DNA of 64,000 bases. Origin: Craspedostauros australis (Eukaryota > Bacillariophyta > Bacillariophyceae > Mastogloiales > Achnanthaceae). Under the pieces are notes generated by a model that was not told where the DNA came from, searched no databases, and saw only the letters and a list, made by a program, of their open reading frames with translations. Of the stretch, positions 33,633 to 46,880 are shown in pieces. The stretch spans positions 248,001-312,000 of the forward strand of contig JAMXDE010000060.1 in NCBI GenBank assembly GCA_026770025.1, read 5' to 3'. The stretch's first letter is position 1, and each line of letters begins with the position of its first letter. The position numbers and the translations under genes are program-made.

Positions 33633-34579
33633 GTTGGCCTTGGCGTTTTCCGCAATTGAAGTAAGGACAGCAGAGTATCTTCAGACGTCGATTCCGAATG
33701 GAGCAGAGTATGATCGGATGCGATGGGATGGGACACCTCAATCCAGTCTCAACCCAGAGACCGTTCCTCCAACTGCGATACAACCGCGTTTTCACTGAAC
33801 TGCACAACCTTGTGACTCGGACTCTCGATTCTCCGCGTCTCTCTTGGATCGTGTCCCTCCTCTCTTCCCCCTCGGATGTCGATGTTGTTGTTGTTGTCGT
33901 TGTCGTCGTTGTTGCTCCTGATGTTCCCTCGTTGCTGCCGATCGATGACCCATTGCATGTTGTTGTGATCGATGTCAAATGAGACAAGTCTGGATGAGAG
34001 GCTCTTGCTTTCGCACCCGAATGCCAGATGATGCGCAATTGAATGCCGGTAGAATGAAGACGAACGAGGAGCGGAGAATGAACACAAAGAGAAAGAAAGG
34101 AGGGCGTGATCCAACTTGCGTGGTCGCGAGTACTCAAACTACGTGCGCTTTCTCCCACCATGATGCGAATAGCGCGCCAACTCATGATTGCCTTTTCGCC
34201 TGTCTCTCGCGGTGGCAAGAATGTTCTCGCGAAAGGGTTCTTGTCGCTCCTTCTTCTCGCAAAGAATGACTCGTTCGAGCAACTCACATCAAATCAGATC
34301 GATGTAGTCATAGATGATGACGTATGCAAAACAACCGTGCCGAAATCTATGGATCGGCATCAGCCAGGAACGAACGCGCCAACCCTCCAACAACATCAAC
34401 TTCAGCATCGTGAGGACTGCCACCGAGATGACGTACTACTATGTTGCTGTCACCTGCAGAGTGGAAAGAGTGAAAGAACCACAATCCAGATACCTCCACA
34501 ATCCAGACATCTCTGCCATACTGGTGTTATATTATAGAATACGATCGATTATACACACACCACACAATACCATCGCACA
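33633..34579. other. Divergent promoter region between kinase and RNase T2
   Basis: This is 0.95 kb between two genes transcribed apart. It contains a GTTGTTGTTGTCGTTGTCGTC microsatellite (about 33884-33912) and a TA-rich stretch TATATTATAG at about 34528, 50 bp before the RNase start, which could serve as its TATA-like element. Open frames here are compositional only. Confidence 0.5.
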
Positions 34580-35548
34580 ATGAAGATGCTCCAGCCCCAG
34601 CAACGGCGATCGAGGGCGAAACATGATCCGCCAGGCCACGATTTGGAAACGCGACCAATTCACCCATTGGACACTATGCGTACGATCAGCCCTTACAATT
34701 ACAACAGCAACAACAAGAACAGCAACAACAGCAACATCAAGCATGATCTTTCGCAGCTTCATTGTCCACAGAAGACGTGGGCCGCCAAGTTGGGACAGCT
34801 GGCTGCGGCTGCCACCATCCTGACGGCATCCTGGACCACGCTGCCGACATCCGCACCGGCCATGGCGCCCTCAATCGCGTCTTCCACCATCGCAGTCTCA
34901 ACCACAGCCACCGCAAACCCACCCGCCCCGGTCTTCCAAAAGAAGCCGGACCTCTACGTGATGGCCATGACGTACCAGCCCGAATTCTGCTTCCTGCATC
35001 CCGATTACAAGGGATGCCAGCTGCCGCCCAACGAGTACTGGAAGAACCACCTCACGATCCACGGTCTGTGGCCCGAGTACAGCGACGGCTCCTACCCCGC
35101 CACGTGCAGCGCCGAAAAGCTGGACGACACCACGATCCAACCCCTGCAGGCCCAGCTCGACCTCTTCTGGCCCAACCAGAAGGAGCCCAACACGTCCAAT
35201 CCCAAACACACGGCCTTCTGGCGCTACGAATGGAACAAGCACGGCACATGCAGCGGATTGTCGCAGAAGGACTACCTCGAAAGCGCGCTGCTGTCGCAAA
35301 CGCCGATCGTGCTGGATTACGGCAAGCGCGTCACGAAGCAGCAGCTGCAGGCCAACGGCGGGGCCGTGCCCATCTGCGTCGGTGGGCGGTATTTGGAGGA
35401 GGTGCGCACGTGTCTCGGCGTCGGACCCGATGGGAAGCCCAGCAGTCGCGTGCCGTGTCCTGCCAAGGTCTTGCAGAGTGGTAATTGCGGCGATGAGATT
35501 ATTCTCAGCAAGTTTCCGGCGCCGCAGGCTGGTGGGAGTCCCAAGTGA
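34580..35548 (+). CDS. Ribonuclease T2 family protein
   Basis: The single exon encodes 322 residues. Both conserved active-site segments are present: LTIHGLWPEY with catalytic H161, and FWRYEWNKHGTCSG with E217, K220 and H221. Several Cys residues suited to disulfides lie around them. T2 enzymes cleave single-stranded RNA through a 2',3'-cyclic phosphate and work in the secretory pathway, vacuole or outside the cell. Here a 115-residue N-terminal extension precedes the domain. It has an Asn-rich run (about 40-52) and then a weakly hydrophobic Ala/Thr segment (about 68-100) ending APAMA, which could be a targeting signal. An internal ATG at 34676 would bring that segment closer to the N-terminus and may be the real start. 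All catalytic residues are intact. Confidence 0.93.
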   Translation: MKMLQPQQRRSRAKHDPPGHDLETRPIHPLDTMRTISPYNYNSNNKNSNNSNIKHDLSQLHCPQKTWAAKLGQLAAAATILTASWTTLPTSAPAMAPSIASSTIAVSTTATANPPAPVFQKKPDLYVMAMTYQPEFCFLHPDYKGCQLPPNEYWKNHLTIHGLWPEYSDGSYPATCSAEKLDDTTIQPLQAQLDLFWPNQKEPNTSNPKHTAFWRYEWNKHGTCSGLSQKDYLESALLSQTPIVLDYGKRVTKQQLQANGGAVPICVGGRYLEEVRTCLGVGPDGKPSSRVPCPAKVLQSGNCGDEIILSKFPAPQAGGSPK

Positions 35549-37116
35549 TGGCGTCCTGTGAGTGCGCTGCGGCAGGGGATATTGAATTACTTTAATCGAA
35601 TGGATTGAAATGAAATGGATTGAGTTAGACCATGGTTGATCAGCAACCCTGCTGATGCAACGATCGAGCTCTCCCTTCCGCAACAACAATAGAATAGAGA
35701 CCGCCCTCACCAATAAATACAGAGCGAAGTCTGCACCTGCTCGGAGGTTGGAATCCTGTCTCTTCTTTTTGTTGTCGCGTATCTGTTGCTTGCATGTGTG
35801 GTTCTTGTGAGGTCTGGAATGATCATTCTCGATACATCCGACCACGACACCTGCGAAAACTCGTTGGGGGATGAACGACAAAACGAGATGACATCGCCTT
35901 GTCCCGCACAGAGAGAAAGATAAAATGACTCCCCTGCGATCATCAACAACTTCAACAATGGCAATAAACTGAAGACAGCGTGAATGATTGACACATCATC
36001 CATGGGCATTACCACAAAACCGTCATCGTCGTGGGTGGGACCGTTTGCGCGGGTGTGAGCTGTGTGTGAAGGGTGGTACTCGCAGAGCGTGACTGGCTGC
36101 AACACACATGTTGTTGCCGTTGGATGGATTGTGAAGGCGGAGACGAGTTGACGTTGCGGAAGGAACATCACGCCCAGAACGGCACCATTCATCACATCTC
36201 TGTTGGCTTGTGTGACCTCGCTTCCTTCAATTTCTTCCACGATCCTTGGTTCGAGATAGACAATGCCACACGGTGCGAATAGCTCGCGCTGATGCTCGCG
36301 GAATGAACGAAGAAGACAGGGCAACCAATAGCGAAGGCAAAGGAGACAGAGGGATGCAGACTCCACAGGACCAACGACCAGAGATACGACCAGAGATACG
36401 ATCAGAGTCAAGCACAGAGACAAAGAGAAGAGTATCTTTGGTACACAGCTCGTAGGTCCTCTACTATCTGCACCATCCAAACTTTCGCCAATCGAGAGGC
36501 TTAAGAGAACAGAGACACAACACGAGAGTCTTGGGGGAGTGAAGTGGCGTTCTGATTTCTGACCGACGGAACGAGAACCTCTGAATGGTTCCGCAAGTAA
36601 TAGACTCCAGCAGGCAACAACAGACAACAACCGAAGTCAGCGGCAAAAACACAAGCAGAAGCACCAAGCAGAGTAGCAAGAGTCGATCATTGGGAAGCCT
36701 CCACAACACACATCATATCACATCACATCAGCAGCCGGGAACAATCCATAAGTTGCCGACCTCCGAGAGCAGCCACAACTTCCATCGGAGTCTCTCGCTG
36801 AGTTGCTATCATCGTCACTTGCACAAAGACTGCAAAGGTTGTATAATAGAATAGATCCAATCACCGCCTCAGTCTCGACTCAAGGTCCCAAGCCAAGCCT
36901 CAACCCAAGGCCTTCGCGCCAAACCAGACAAGCTTGTATTCTACCTCCCGTCACAATAAATACAACGCTGCGAAGCGTCTGAAATCCGAAGGATCGCTTG
37001 ACACGCTCTTCCTCTTCACATCCTCCGGCCATCGCTGCCACAAACGCCCACTAGCCACGTCTCCTCTCTATCCCTCCGTTCCTCTGCGTCAATCTCTCAA
37101 CGGGATCCAACGGACC
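35549..37116. other. Intergenic; no recognised gene
   Basis: A short imperfect direct repeat (ACCAGAGATACGA, about 36380-36410) and a CATCACATCA run near 36715 are visible. A minus-strand frame at 35707-36630 is open for 307 codons but has no recognisable content and mixed composition. The last 200 bp should be the promoter and leader of the histidine kinase gene. Confidence 0.45.
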
Positions 37117-40100
37117 ATGAAGGCGATGCTGTCCCAGATCAATGAAAACAACCGGCCTGCCCACCCAACCCTCGATCCATCGTCTGTCTCCATCAAGGCG
37201 GTAGCGCCATCACCATCGACGAAAGCGCAAGGCACCGCCAAGACGACGGCCGAGCAGAAGGAATCAGACCTGCAATCGTCCCACATGGACAAGTCCACGC
37301 ACCACGGCTCGACCTGCCCGCTGCACCACATGTCATCGTGCTCGCGGCAGACGCTGCATGACGCAACCACGTTGGACGTGCTCAATCTCATCCCGGCGCC
37401 GCTCTGGGTCTTCGACGTGCAATGCAAGCACATGTGGTGGGCCAATGCGACGGCCTGCAACTTCTGGTCCTCGCCGTCGCTGCCGCAGCTTCTCGAACGC
37501 GATTTTGCCACCGACATGTCCGAATCCACCTTCAAGCACTTCATGGCCGTCATCCGCAGGTTTCAGGAAGATCCGCATCATGTGCACAAGACGACGGTGC
37601 GTATCGTTTCATGCTTGTTGGCGATGTTGTGGAATGTCTCTGGATAGAGGCTGTAGTTCCGCTCTGCAGTTTCGTCGTGCATTTGTCTTCGTGTTGCCAT
37701 TGCTATTGACATATTTGCACGTGCTGCACTGTACTGCGCTGCACTGCACTGCACGACATGAGTACCATAGCTCGTACTCACCTATTCCATCCAACTCGAT
37801 CTATCCATACAATCTGTGCAATCTATGCAATTCATCTCACTCTAACTCTCACTCTCACTCTATTCCTTCGTTTGCAGTGGACGTTCCATCCTAACTTTGG
37901 CAAGGACGGACCGAAAACATGCGACTTGGTTTGCACAGCTATCCGTGTCACCCACGCTTCAAAGCTTTCACACGAGCAGCAGCAGCAACAGCAACAGCAA
38001 CCAACGGAAGAGCAAAAGACAAAGGGACACCTCTGCATGCTGGTCTACGTCCCGCGCTCACGCGATGTCGGCACCAACATGGAGGAAAAGTCGACGCGGT
38101 CCTTGCTGTCCACCGTGGATCATTCCACCACATCCTCCTTCGAGACCACCGCATCCGAGGCGGCCTGGAATATCCGCCGCATGGAGACCTTGCGGCATCT
38201 GCCCGTGGTGGCGCGCCAATTCGATGCGAAAAGCGGCATGCTGCTAGATCAGAATCCGGAGGCCAATGACCTGTTCGGCATCGACCGCGAACATCGGGAT
38301 AGCGAGCACGGTGACTATGCGAATAAAATCGATGCCATGCCCAATCTCACGGAGACCTTGAATTCGAACATGGACAGTCGTCACCGCAGCAGGCATGAGA
38401 GAAGGACGGCAGCTTGCAAGCGAAAGGCAGCAGCGGCGGCGGCAGCGGCGGCCGACAAACCTTTCTCGCGCGATCCGTCGTCTGCGCATGATCCGAATGC
38501 CGCGGCGAAAATTCCGATCGCAGCTGGAGCTGCAAGCGCCGATGCATCAGCCAAACCTCAGACTATTCCATCGTCGTCAACAAACGAACCGTCCAAATCG
38601 AACGATGATCACAATGGGAAGCATCGCAAGGTGAGGCGTTCTATCAGCGGCGAGGTCGCATTATTATCACGACCCAGCATGGGGATGTTGCCATCGCAGG
38701 CGCCGCTGTCATCGTCTGGACACGGAGCGTCACAATCGAAGCGGCCCTTTTCAGATCGACGCAAGCCACCAGAGAGGCGGCATTCCTTCCTGCAGGAACT
38801 GCGTCGGCATGCGACGTCCACAGCCATGGACGGCGCTGCGGCGTTGCTCAGCACTGATCCACCAAGATCACCATCCAGGCTATCCACGGCACCCCCGCGG
38901 GCGACGGCGTTTGCTGCGAGGAATATCCATCTGCAAAACGAAAGCAACAAGCATGCCATCAAGCGCATGCTGCAGCAGCGTCCAAAGATGCATCGGCAGA
39001 AATCGTCTCCACCAGCCTTCACGGGAGATCGGTCCGCGCATCTTCCACCGAAGCTTCCCATCAGAGGAGTCTCTCCCAGGCCAATACTGCGTCCATCATC
39101 CAGCGCAAGGCAGGATGACGAGCACAGTCAAAATCAAACCCTTGTTCGGAGTCGCAGTCGCAGTTGCGATGAGCCCTGTCAATCAAGTGACGATCATGCG
39201 ACGTTCCAGACGAGCGATCTAGATGCACTGGATGCGACGACCATCGCAACTGCAAGTTCCGACAATGCCGACGAATCCGATCGCACGCCATCCGACCAAG
39301 CCAAGTTTGGGGATTCCCTGGTGTCACCGTTGTCGGCGTCAGGGAGCGTGACCAAGAACATGTCCCAGTTGCACAAAATCGACAAACTGCGGCAGAGCGC
39401 GGCGATCGCTCATGACGAGACCGATGGCACCAACGCTTCGAATTCTCACACATTCGATCACAGCAAGGAGACGGACTCGGGATTGTCCGATGCGGAGACA
39501 GGTCCAGCCTCGCAGCAAACGAAGGAAAAGAAGAAACAAAGACTCCCCAACATCAGGCGACGCCAGGAAAGGAAGGCACATCGAACGGCCAGTATGAACA
39601 GCGAGAGCTTGGCGTCCGTATTGCTGGGCAAGAGCCACAATGAACGAATTCGCAAGAACCCGAATGGATTGAAGCGAGAAGAGATTCCCATGGAGATCAA
39701 GACGTCGTCGTTCCATCAGATCCGGCGACGTCCCCAACGTCAATCTCAACAGTTGGCATCCTCGTCCGATCATACCGTACTTCGCAAGAACCGCAGGAGG
39801 AACCGCGATAGTCAATCTCCGCCACAACTGCTGGACGCTGCAAAACTGTCCACCTATCTTGCCAAGCACATCGGGGATGGCTCGGATCATATCGAGAACT
39901 GCGGACAGCGTGTCTATGTCCGAAAAGAAAGTGTCGATACTGATATCACGGATGACGATGACGATGACGACTACGACGATGGCGTAGACACTGACGTCGA
40001 CGTTGATGACGACGGATTCGCCGTGGAGGACAGCGTGCCCACGGTCCGCAGATGGCAACAGCCAGCCAAGCGGTTGGATTATCACCTGAAGAAGGTTGGG

Positions 40101-43100
40101 CAGATCCACCCGGGCAGTACCGCATTGAAGCTACCGACGACAGGATCCATCGATTCCAACATGCCTCTGTCGAGAGCATTGTCAACGCCCGCGTACAACT
40201 CTATCAGCAGTATCATTGGTGGTGAATCAAGCCAATCATCGCATCTATCGTTGCACCAGTCGTTGTCTCGTGACGGATCAAACCACGCAGCAAACACACA
40301 CCAGCGCACACCGTCCCTGACGTCATGCAAAGACCCGCTGCAGAACTTTCTGAACAGAAGGAGATTGACACGAGGGGACCGCGCGACTGCACCGAATGGT
40401 GTCGGTGATCGCCACGGCAAGCCGCATGCGGAGGGGATGGCCATTGATTCATCGACAGGCGGGGCGAAGTCCACTAATGCAGCAGAAGCAGCAGCAGCGA
40501 ATGGTGTACATGGGCAAAGTGCGCGTACACGAGAAGGACGATCAGATACTGCTGCGCATCGACGAGCTCGACACGAGGAATGGAAACACACAGGGGAGCG
40601 CTCGAATGCCAGGGATGGTGCATCCGCGTCTGTGCCCGCAGGTGTGCCGGCCAACCAGAGTGCTGGGTACAGCGTCAGCAGCGGATCAAGTTCGAAGGAT
40701 TCGAGCGACGACAGTGACAAGGAGCATGATCTGCTCGATTCTGACTTTGTGAAGCAGTTCGTGGATGGCGACGAAGGCAAACGGATATTGCAAGACAGCA
40801 TGATCTGGGGTCATGACATCAGCATCGAAACCCAGTTGAACACCAAGAATGGGCCCAAATGGTTCAGCATCAAGCTGCGCACGATCAATGACCCCATCAC
40901 GTCCAAGCCCATCATCATCTTCAGCGCGAGGGACATTTCCTCCATCATGCAAGCTGCCAAGGAGGAGGCTGATCGCCAAAACATCCAAAAGAGCGAGTTC
41001 TGTAAGTGATAGTGCGGTTGGCTTGTGAATGATGGTTACAGCAACGTTGGTGTTGACGGCAGGCATTGTAGTTGTATGGTGTTGTATGAGAGAAGGGGGT
41101 CACGGATTTGCTTTGACGGCTGGCGTAGCAGTTGCTGATCAATGCACGAAGCGGCAACCGAATGTCTCACATCTTGTTCTCCACCACATTCGTATTCATT
41201 GATTCCATGTCAATAACGACCCCGCAAATCAACAACGCCTTGTGGATACCATGGGTGCTGTGGATACGATGACTGCCACTGGACGATATTGCCAACACGT
41301 TCGCTATATCTGTCACATGTACAGTCGCTGTGATGGCACACGAGATTCGCACGCCGCTGCATCAGGTGGTCGGATTCATCGAACTCCTCGCATCGACATC
41401 ACTGGATGGAGAGCAGACAGACTTCGTGAACATGCTGCAATCCAGCACGCATGCCTTGATGGCGATCATCAACGATCTGCTCGATTTCACGAAACTGGAA
41501 GCAGGCAAGATGAAGCTGGAGATCATTCCGTTCGAAGTGAGGAGCGTGTTGCAGGGTTCAGTCGCTGCGGTTCTGCCACAGGCCGAAGAAAAGGGATTGA
41601 AGGTCGAATTCAACGTGAACGCAGTGGACTGCGACATCTTTGGAGAACAAAACAACCCGTTGCTTTCGATCGGTTCCGATAGCGGGCAGGTCGCAGCTGG
41701 TCGCATCCCTGTCAAGGTGCGTGGCGATCCCAATCGATTGCGACAGATCATTCTGAACATGCTGACGAATGCTGTGAAGTTCACATCTGCAGGTCACATT
41801 CGAGTGACGGCAACCCGTGTGACTCGACCAGGGAAGCGCGTGGATGCGCTGGCTGGGAACACAAGCGAAGCAGGCGGTGTTGGTGTTGGTGGCACAAACA
41901 GCAAAATTGACGACAGTGGTGGCAGGCATGGTACGCACGATGCCAGCAAGAGCCCCATGAGGAAGAAGAAAGCGACAGCGTTGGGAGACGAGAAGGAGGG
42001 TGGTTCTTTCAAGCTTCCCGAATCGGTCATGTCGACCGATATCTACATCCGCTTTGCCGTGCAGGATACAGGGATCGGGATGACACCGGACCAGTGCGAG
42101 CGCATCTTCAATGCCTACCAGCAGGCAGATTCATCCGTGGCGCGCAAGTTTGGTGGCACAGGTTTGGGACTGGCCATTTGCAAGTCTCTCGTGGAGGCCA
42201 TGCACGGTGAGATCGGCGTTTCGTCGACAGCCGGTGTCGGAACGACATTCTGGTTCGAGTTGCCATTCCAACGTAACCTTGCGCGAGCATCTTCCACCCA
42301 AACAGACCGATGCAGTCCGATACGCAATAATCGACAAGATACGTCCTTGCGCGCTGGCAACAATGCCGGGGATAGAAACGGCGGCGGTGCGAACAGCGGC
42401 ATCGAAGCATCGGTTTCTGCTGGTCCAGCCTCCACTGGAGAGTTACCGCGGATGGTAACGACGAATGCTGACCGCAACAAAGGCGCTTCGGTCACGCCAG
42501 GCAACAGCGAAGCCAATCATAATGGTCCTCTCGACCAACAGAAGATTGATGTTGGCCTATCGAACGGTGAACAAATGCCGAATATCGCTGTTCACGGAAC
42601 CGATCCGGCGGCGGCACCAGCAAGTTCAACCAAGGCGAGCAACGGCCAACCAGGTTCCAACGAAAGGCACAACGATGGCACCGGCACCACCACCAGGGAC
42701 AAGGAGGGTGGTAAGGGCGAACACCTGAACGTGCTGGTCGCGGAAGACAACAAGATCAACCAGAAGGTGATCGCGAACATGTTGAAACGGCTGGGCCACG
42801 TGACGACGATCGTCGATAACGGTGAGCTGGCGGTCGAGAAGGTGTGCGCCGCCTACGACGAATATCGACGCGAACAGCAGCAGCAGCAGGGGGACGGCGC
42901 GAGGGTGTCGATGGGATATGACATCGTCCTGATGGATTGGCAGATGCCCGTGATGGATGGCATCGACGCAACGAAGGAGATTCGTTCGCGCGGCATCGAT
43001 GAGAGCGAGATGCCAATTGTCGGATTGACGGCCAGCATCCAGAACATCGATTGGAAGATCATCGGGATGAATGATTGCCTCAAGAAACCGGTCCGGATCG

Positions 43101-43138
43101 TCGATCTGAAGGACTGTCTGACAAGGAACGCCGTTTGA
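37117..43138 (+). CDS. Hybrid histidine kinase A (PAS-PAS-HisKA-HATPase-receiver)
   Basis: Exons 37117-37596, 37878-41001 and 41325-43138; GT-AG introns of 281 and 323 nt; about 1805 residues. The first PAS domain (about 85-200) spans intron 1 (APLWVFD...[12 protein letters not shown]). A second PAS begins near 262 ([13 protein letters not shown]) and resumes at 1117-1175 (WFSIKLRT...[10 protein letters not shown]), split by about 820 disordered residues rich in Ser, Arg and Asp. HisKA has [19 protein letters not shown] with phospho-acceptor H1207. HATPase_c shows [26 protein letters not shown] and [11 protein letters not shown]. The receiver has phospho-acceptor D1740 ([11 protein letters not shown]). 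There is no membrane segment, so it is a soluble sensor passing phosphate from His to Asp, presumably to a downstream Hpt protein. An upstream ATG at 36934 is less likely than 37117. Confidence 0.9.
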
Positions 43139-43168
43139 TGACAGATGACAGATGACAGATGACAGATG
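43137..43168. repeat. 7-bp tandem repeat after kinase A stop
   Basis: About 4.5 copies of GATGACA beginning inside the stop codon region. TGA recurs in it, which gives redundant stops. Confidence 0.85.
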
Positions 43169-45241
43169 TACGATGTTTAGTAAGTATCGTATGGATGATA
43201 CCAGTGCGAGAACATACCTTAGGCACATTGTTAATCTTTGCCACACCATTCTATTGTGGTACGTTCGCGACGTGACTGCTCTATTGGTGCGTGCCATTAG
43301 GTCGTATGTGTGGTGGGCACAGAGTTGGTCCTGTACTCCACCATGGATGTGCACCGCAATGCATGTCCACAGAGGTCAACATCGCCACAGACAGGGGACG
43401 ATCGAAGAGGCAGCAAGGCATGGTGCATGCCCGATGTGCCAATCCGGTACTGGTCGATGGGACAGTCGATCCAACAATACTACATATTCTACAATATTGT
43501 TTGCGCAAAGGAATGAGAAACTGAATTTGGTATCGAGATCCAAACTGTTGCGGATGGCAATTGCCGAAGACCTGCGATTCCAAAGAAGGTGCCACCGCAG
43601 GACCGATGCAATGCGCTGCCACAATGTTGAGAATGTTCCATCCCAATGGTTGCGCTGCATGCTATTGCAGAGATACTCCTCGGCAAACTGGGGTGCTTGC
43701 CACCTCAGCCGCTCCACTGGAGGAGGAACACGGTGCCAATTTTCCAAAGAGCGAAGCAAACGCAATGCAACGGCAGATTGCACCTGGAGGTGTCAGATCT
43801 CCCAAACTTTGTGACAAGGCCAACGCAGCGCAGTGAACAGGCATTGATGTGGTCACGGGTGTGGTTGCATGGATGGATGTGCGCTATACGAGCTACAGGA
43901 CAGGTAGTACACTTGCGCGAGCACTCTTGCATCCAACACAGCACCCACTCACTCACTCACTCACGCACACACTGCGGAGGAAACAAAGACGTGGATGTGG
44001 ACATGAACGTGATAGCACGAGCGTCTGATTTCCGAGAGGTTGGTCCAAGCCTGCTCACCACGGATACAGCCAGAGCAGACACCAAAAGACGGACACAGAC
44101 TTGGAAGAGAAGAAGAAGGAGGAGGCAACGATGAAGGACATCCCATTGCGAGAAGTTCCCGCTAACTCGGAAACAAGTTGGGTGTGAACCTCCCGTGGTG
44201 GTTGCGTTTGGAGTTGTCTTGTTTCCCATGGTCGCTGCTGCTATTAGATGTTGCGTGTGACTGTTGGTTGTTGAGAAAGTCACGCGAGTCTTGTCCTTGT
44301 GCGTGGCGCCTCGCAATGTCCAAAAAGCTGCGCACACCCACATTCGTTACGTCTAATTGTACGCTGTGTGAGCAGGAGTGGAGCAACGGTACGAGCGCGG
44401 TGGAGCCATGAGTAGTTCCACGAACCACAGCCAAACGGAATGGCCTCCGCGCAAAACGTCAATCATCACTCAAGGTGTTGTGAGGTAGCGTGTATTGAAG
44501 ACGCCTTGGCGCGTTATCTTGGAGGAATATTGATGCAAGAACACTGTTGTTGAAGTCATGACAGGGCTGAGTACCACAAGGATGTCCCGCACCGGTCGAA
44601 TTCTGTCATGGTTCTTGTTGACGTTCTGACGACAATGATATTTAATGCTCGGCACGATTGCGGGGCATGTTGTGCTGCACGTCTGTTTGTCATGGCTGCA
44701 GGTAGAAGCATCGGAGAAATTGTGGTAAATGGCTCCTATAAGTAAACCCCGTTTCACTCGGATGTTCTGCAAGAAGCTAAATTTCTCGAATCATGACCAA
44801 CCACCAAAAGGTGTGTGTCCACAGCAACACACAATGGTGATGACCACCCCGCACCCAGTCACAGAACTTTTCGCGCCTTGTGATTTCTTTTGCGGTGGAA
44901 ACAAGGGGCTTGGCAGCTGCGCAACGAAGTGTCACGCACATGCACGGAGCGTTTTGGCGCAGTTCGCGAATCTCCTTGACAACAACGACAACGACAACAA
45001 CAGGCTCTTCGTGCTGCACTGCTCTGTGCTGGAGCGCTGGATTCGCTGGGTTCGTATTCGTGCCTCACTCGTTCAAACCCTGGGCGCCGATTGCAGCAGT
45101 GACCAGCCTTTTGAGTGTCAGAGACCTCACCAACTCATAATCCACACTTCCGGTCAGACCACATCAATCCAAAGCACTCGCGATCAATCAAAGCAAAGCA
45201 GATCCAAAGCCCAACACAGCCGAAACAAGCAATCCACAACC
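43139..45241. other. Intergenic; no recognised gene
   Basis: 2.1 kb with short frames on both strands and no recognised motif. A CACTCACTCACTCA microsatellite lies at about 43945-43962. The final part (44800-45241) stays open in frame with the gene at 45242, but its composition differs and includes Cys-rich text with no motif. I treat it as leader. Confidence 0.5.
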
Positions 45242-45976
45242 ATGAACTTCGAGTACCCACGTGAATTCACGCATCCAACTTTCGCGCCATTCGCGTCCTC
45301 AGCAGGCGCGGAGCCAAGACGGAGCCTGGATGAGCTGTACCACAATGGCGGCTGCATCCAAGCGCAGGGTCTGCGACAGGACTTCGGCATCATGATGGAT
45401 GACCGCAATTGCGGCGTGCCTCCTTCCATGCATCATGGCTACATGCATCATGGCTACATGGATCATAGTTACATGCATCAACAGCGTCAGCTTCATCAGC
45501 AGTCCTACAACCACAACAACCACAGTCAGCAGCAGCAACAGCAGCAGATGCACAGACAAGAGGAGACGCCCTTCATCCACTCCATCACAACACCATCTGA
45601 CAGACAACCACCGCAGCAGCCAGCGGATTCCGCCGCTGCGCCTTCTTCCATCCGCCTCCGCGTGCACGTCCACGAGCAGTTCATCTCCGAACGCGCCAAG
45701 CCAACCAGCTTCCTCACGTTAGCCGAGCAACAGGAACAACAGCGCGCACAAAGCAGCAACGCCTCGCAGGACCGAGTGCTGTCCATCATCGCGCAGGCGC
45801 TCAATGTCAGCGGCGCGCTGCCCACCACGGACACGAGGCTGGAACAGACTCTGTATTCCCACGAGCAGCTGCAGCAACATTCCAGCGACGATGCGGCGTG
45901 GGATGTGCCGCATCAGCCGCTGTCCTTCAATCGCATCGCCGACAGCCACGCGTACTTCGCAGACAAGTACGAATAG
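45242..45976 (+). CDS. Orphan His/Gln-rich protein
   Basis: The predicted 244-residue protein starts at the ATG in ACAACCATGAAC and ends with TAG. The first 50 residues (MNFEYPREF, SLDELYHNGGC) look ordered. Residues 60-110 are a repeat region with HHGYM units followed by Gln and Asn runs. The C-terminal 110 residues hold IRLRVHVHEQFISER, VLSIIAQALNVSG and FNRIADSHAYFADKYE, which could be short helices. No known domain, signal peptide or membrane segment. The frame is open further upstream, but the upstream text lacks the same composition, which is why this start is preferred. Role unknown. Confidence 0.6.
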   Translation: MNFEYPREFTHPTFAPFASSAGAEPRRSLDELYHNGGCIQAQGLRQDFGIMMDDRNCGVPPSMHHGYMHHGYMDHSYMHQQRQLHQQSYNHNNHSQQQQQQQMHRQEETPFIHSITTPSDRQPPQQPADSAAAPSSIRLRVHVHEQFISERAKPTSFLTLAEQQEQQRAQSSNASQDRVLSIIAQALNVSGALPTTDTRLEQTLYSHEQLQQHSSDDAAWDVPHQPLSFNRIADSHAYFADKYE

Positions 45977-46880
45977 AGGAGGCCGGCACAACAGTTGTTG
46001 GCAATGGAGGTGAATCCACAATTTTGAGCCTCCATCATTCCCTTGACAATCATGGCATTCCCTCTTGTCATCCAGTTTTACCATACCAATAAAGCACATT
46101 TAATAAACAGCATCTACTGAAGCATCTACTGACGCAATCCATCCATACTTTCAATCAAACAACCGAACGCACGGACAAGGGAGGTGGAACGCAACAAAGC
46201 AATCCTCCTTTGACGTCCATCTCGAGGCATCCGATGCCGTTGCATCCACCCATGACGTGCTCGGTGCCACACAACACAAAGATGCACACACTTCTTCCTC
46301 TCAGATCTCCGCATGACGCCGGATTCATTGTCGTACTGCTTGCTCCACTTTCTCCCATGTTTCCGTCGTTTGGAACGAGAGCAGGATCGCATGGGATACT
46401 TTACCACTCGCATTGCGACGAACGACTGCACCATCTCTTCGGCGAGACCCAACGACGATTTCGTTGTCGCTCTACCATAGCCTCCCAATAGCCCAGACAC
46501 GGTATTGGAACGTCTGGGGCAACACACACATCATTTCTCCATCCAATTCGTCTTTCGGTGACCAAATCCTCTCGCAAGACGAATGCAATCGCAAGGGCCA
46601 TCCAGGTCTAATGATTCGGAATCGCTTGGACCTTCATGTCGACGCGCAGGACGCTACCTCACGAACAGAAATGAGTGGATACGACCAGTCGTACGATGCA
46701 TGTGCACAAGTTCAGTTCAGTGGCCTTCGAGGATATTTACAATTCGAGCATATCATGTCCAAGGACTCAATCGAACTCGATACCAATGTGTCATGTGGAA
46801 TACCCTCGCTACAGTTTATTAACAGGTCACACGGAAGTATGACACCATACGTGTACTCTACGACTTGAGGACGTCAAGCC
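45977..46880. other. Intergenic between convergent genes; nothing recognised
   Basis: The orphan gene ends from the left and histidine kinase B ends from the right. An AATAAA-like signal (CAATAAAGCAC) lies at 46088, a plausible polyadenylation signal for the left gene. No coding evidence. Confidence 0.55.

Noticed and set aside
35707..36630. A 307-codon minus-strand frame between RNase T2 and kinase A
   Set aside because: No recognisable domain, mixed composition and no supporting neighbour exon.
36934..37116. Upstream extension of kinase A start
   Set aside because: The frame is open to ATG 36934, but the added residues look like leader. ATG 37117 is closer to the first conserved region.
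40496..41001. Possible extra intron in the long exon 2 of kinase A
   Set aside because: The frame is open throughout, and no good GT-AG pair that preserves both PAS halves was needed. Transcript data would settle it.
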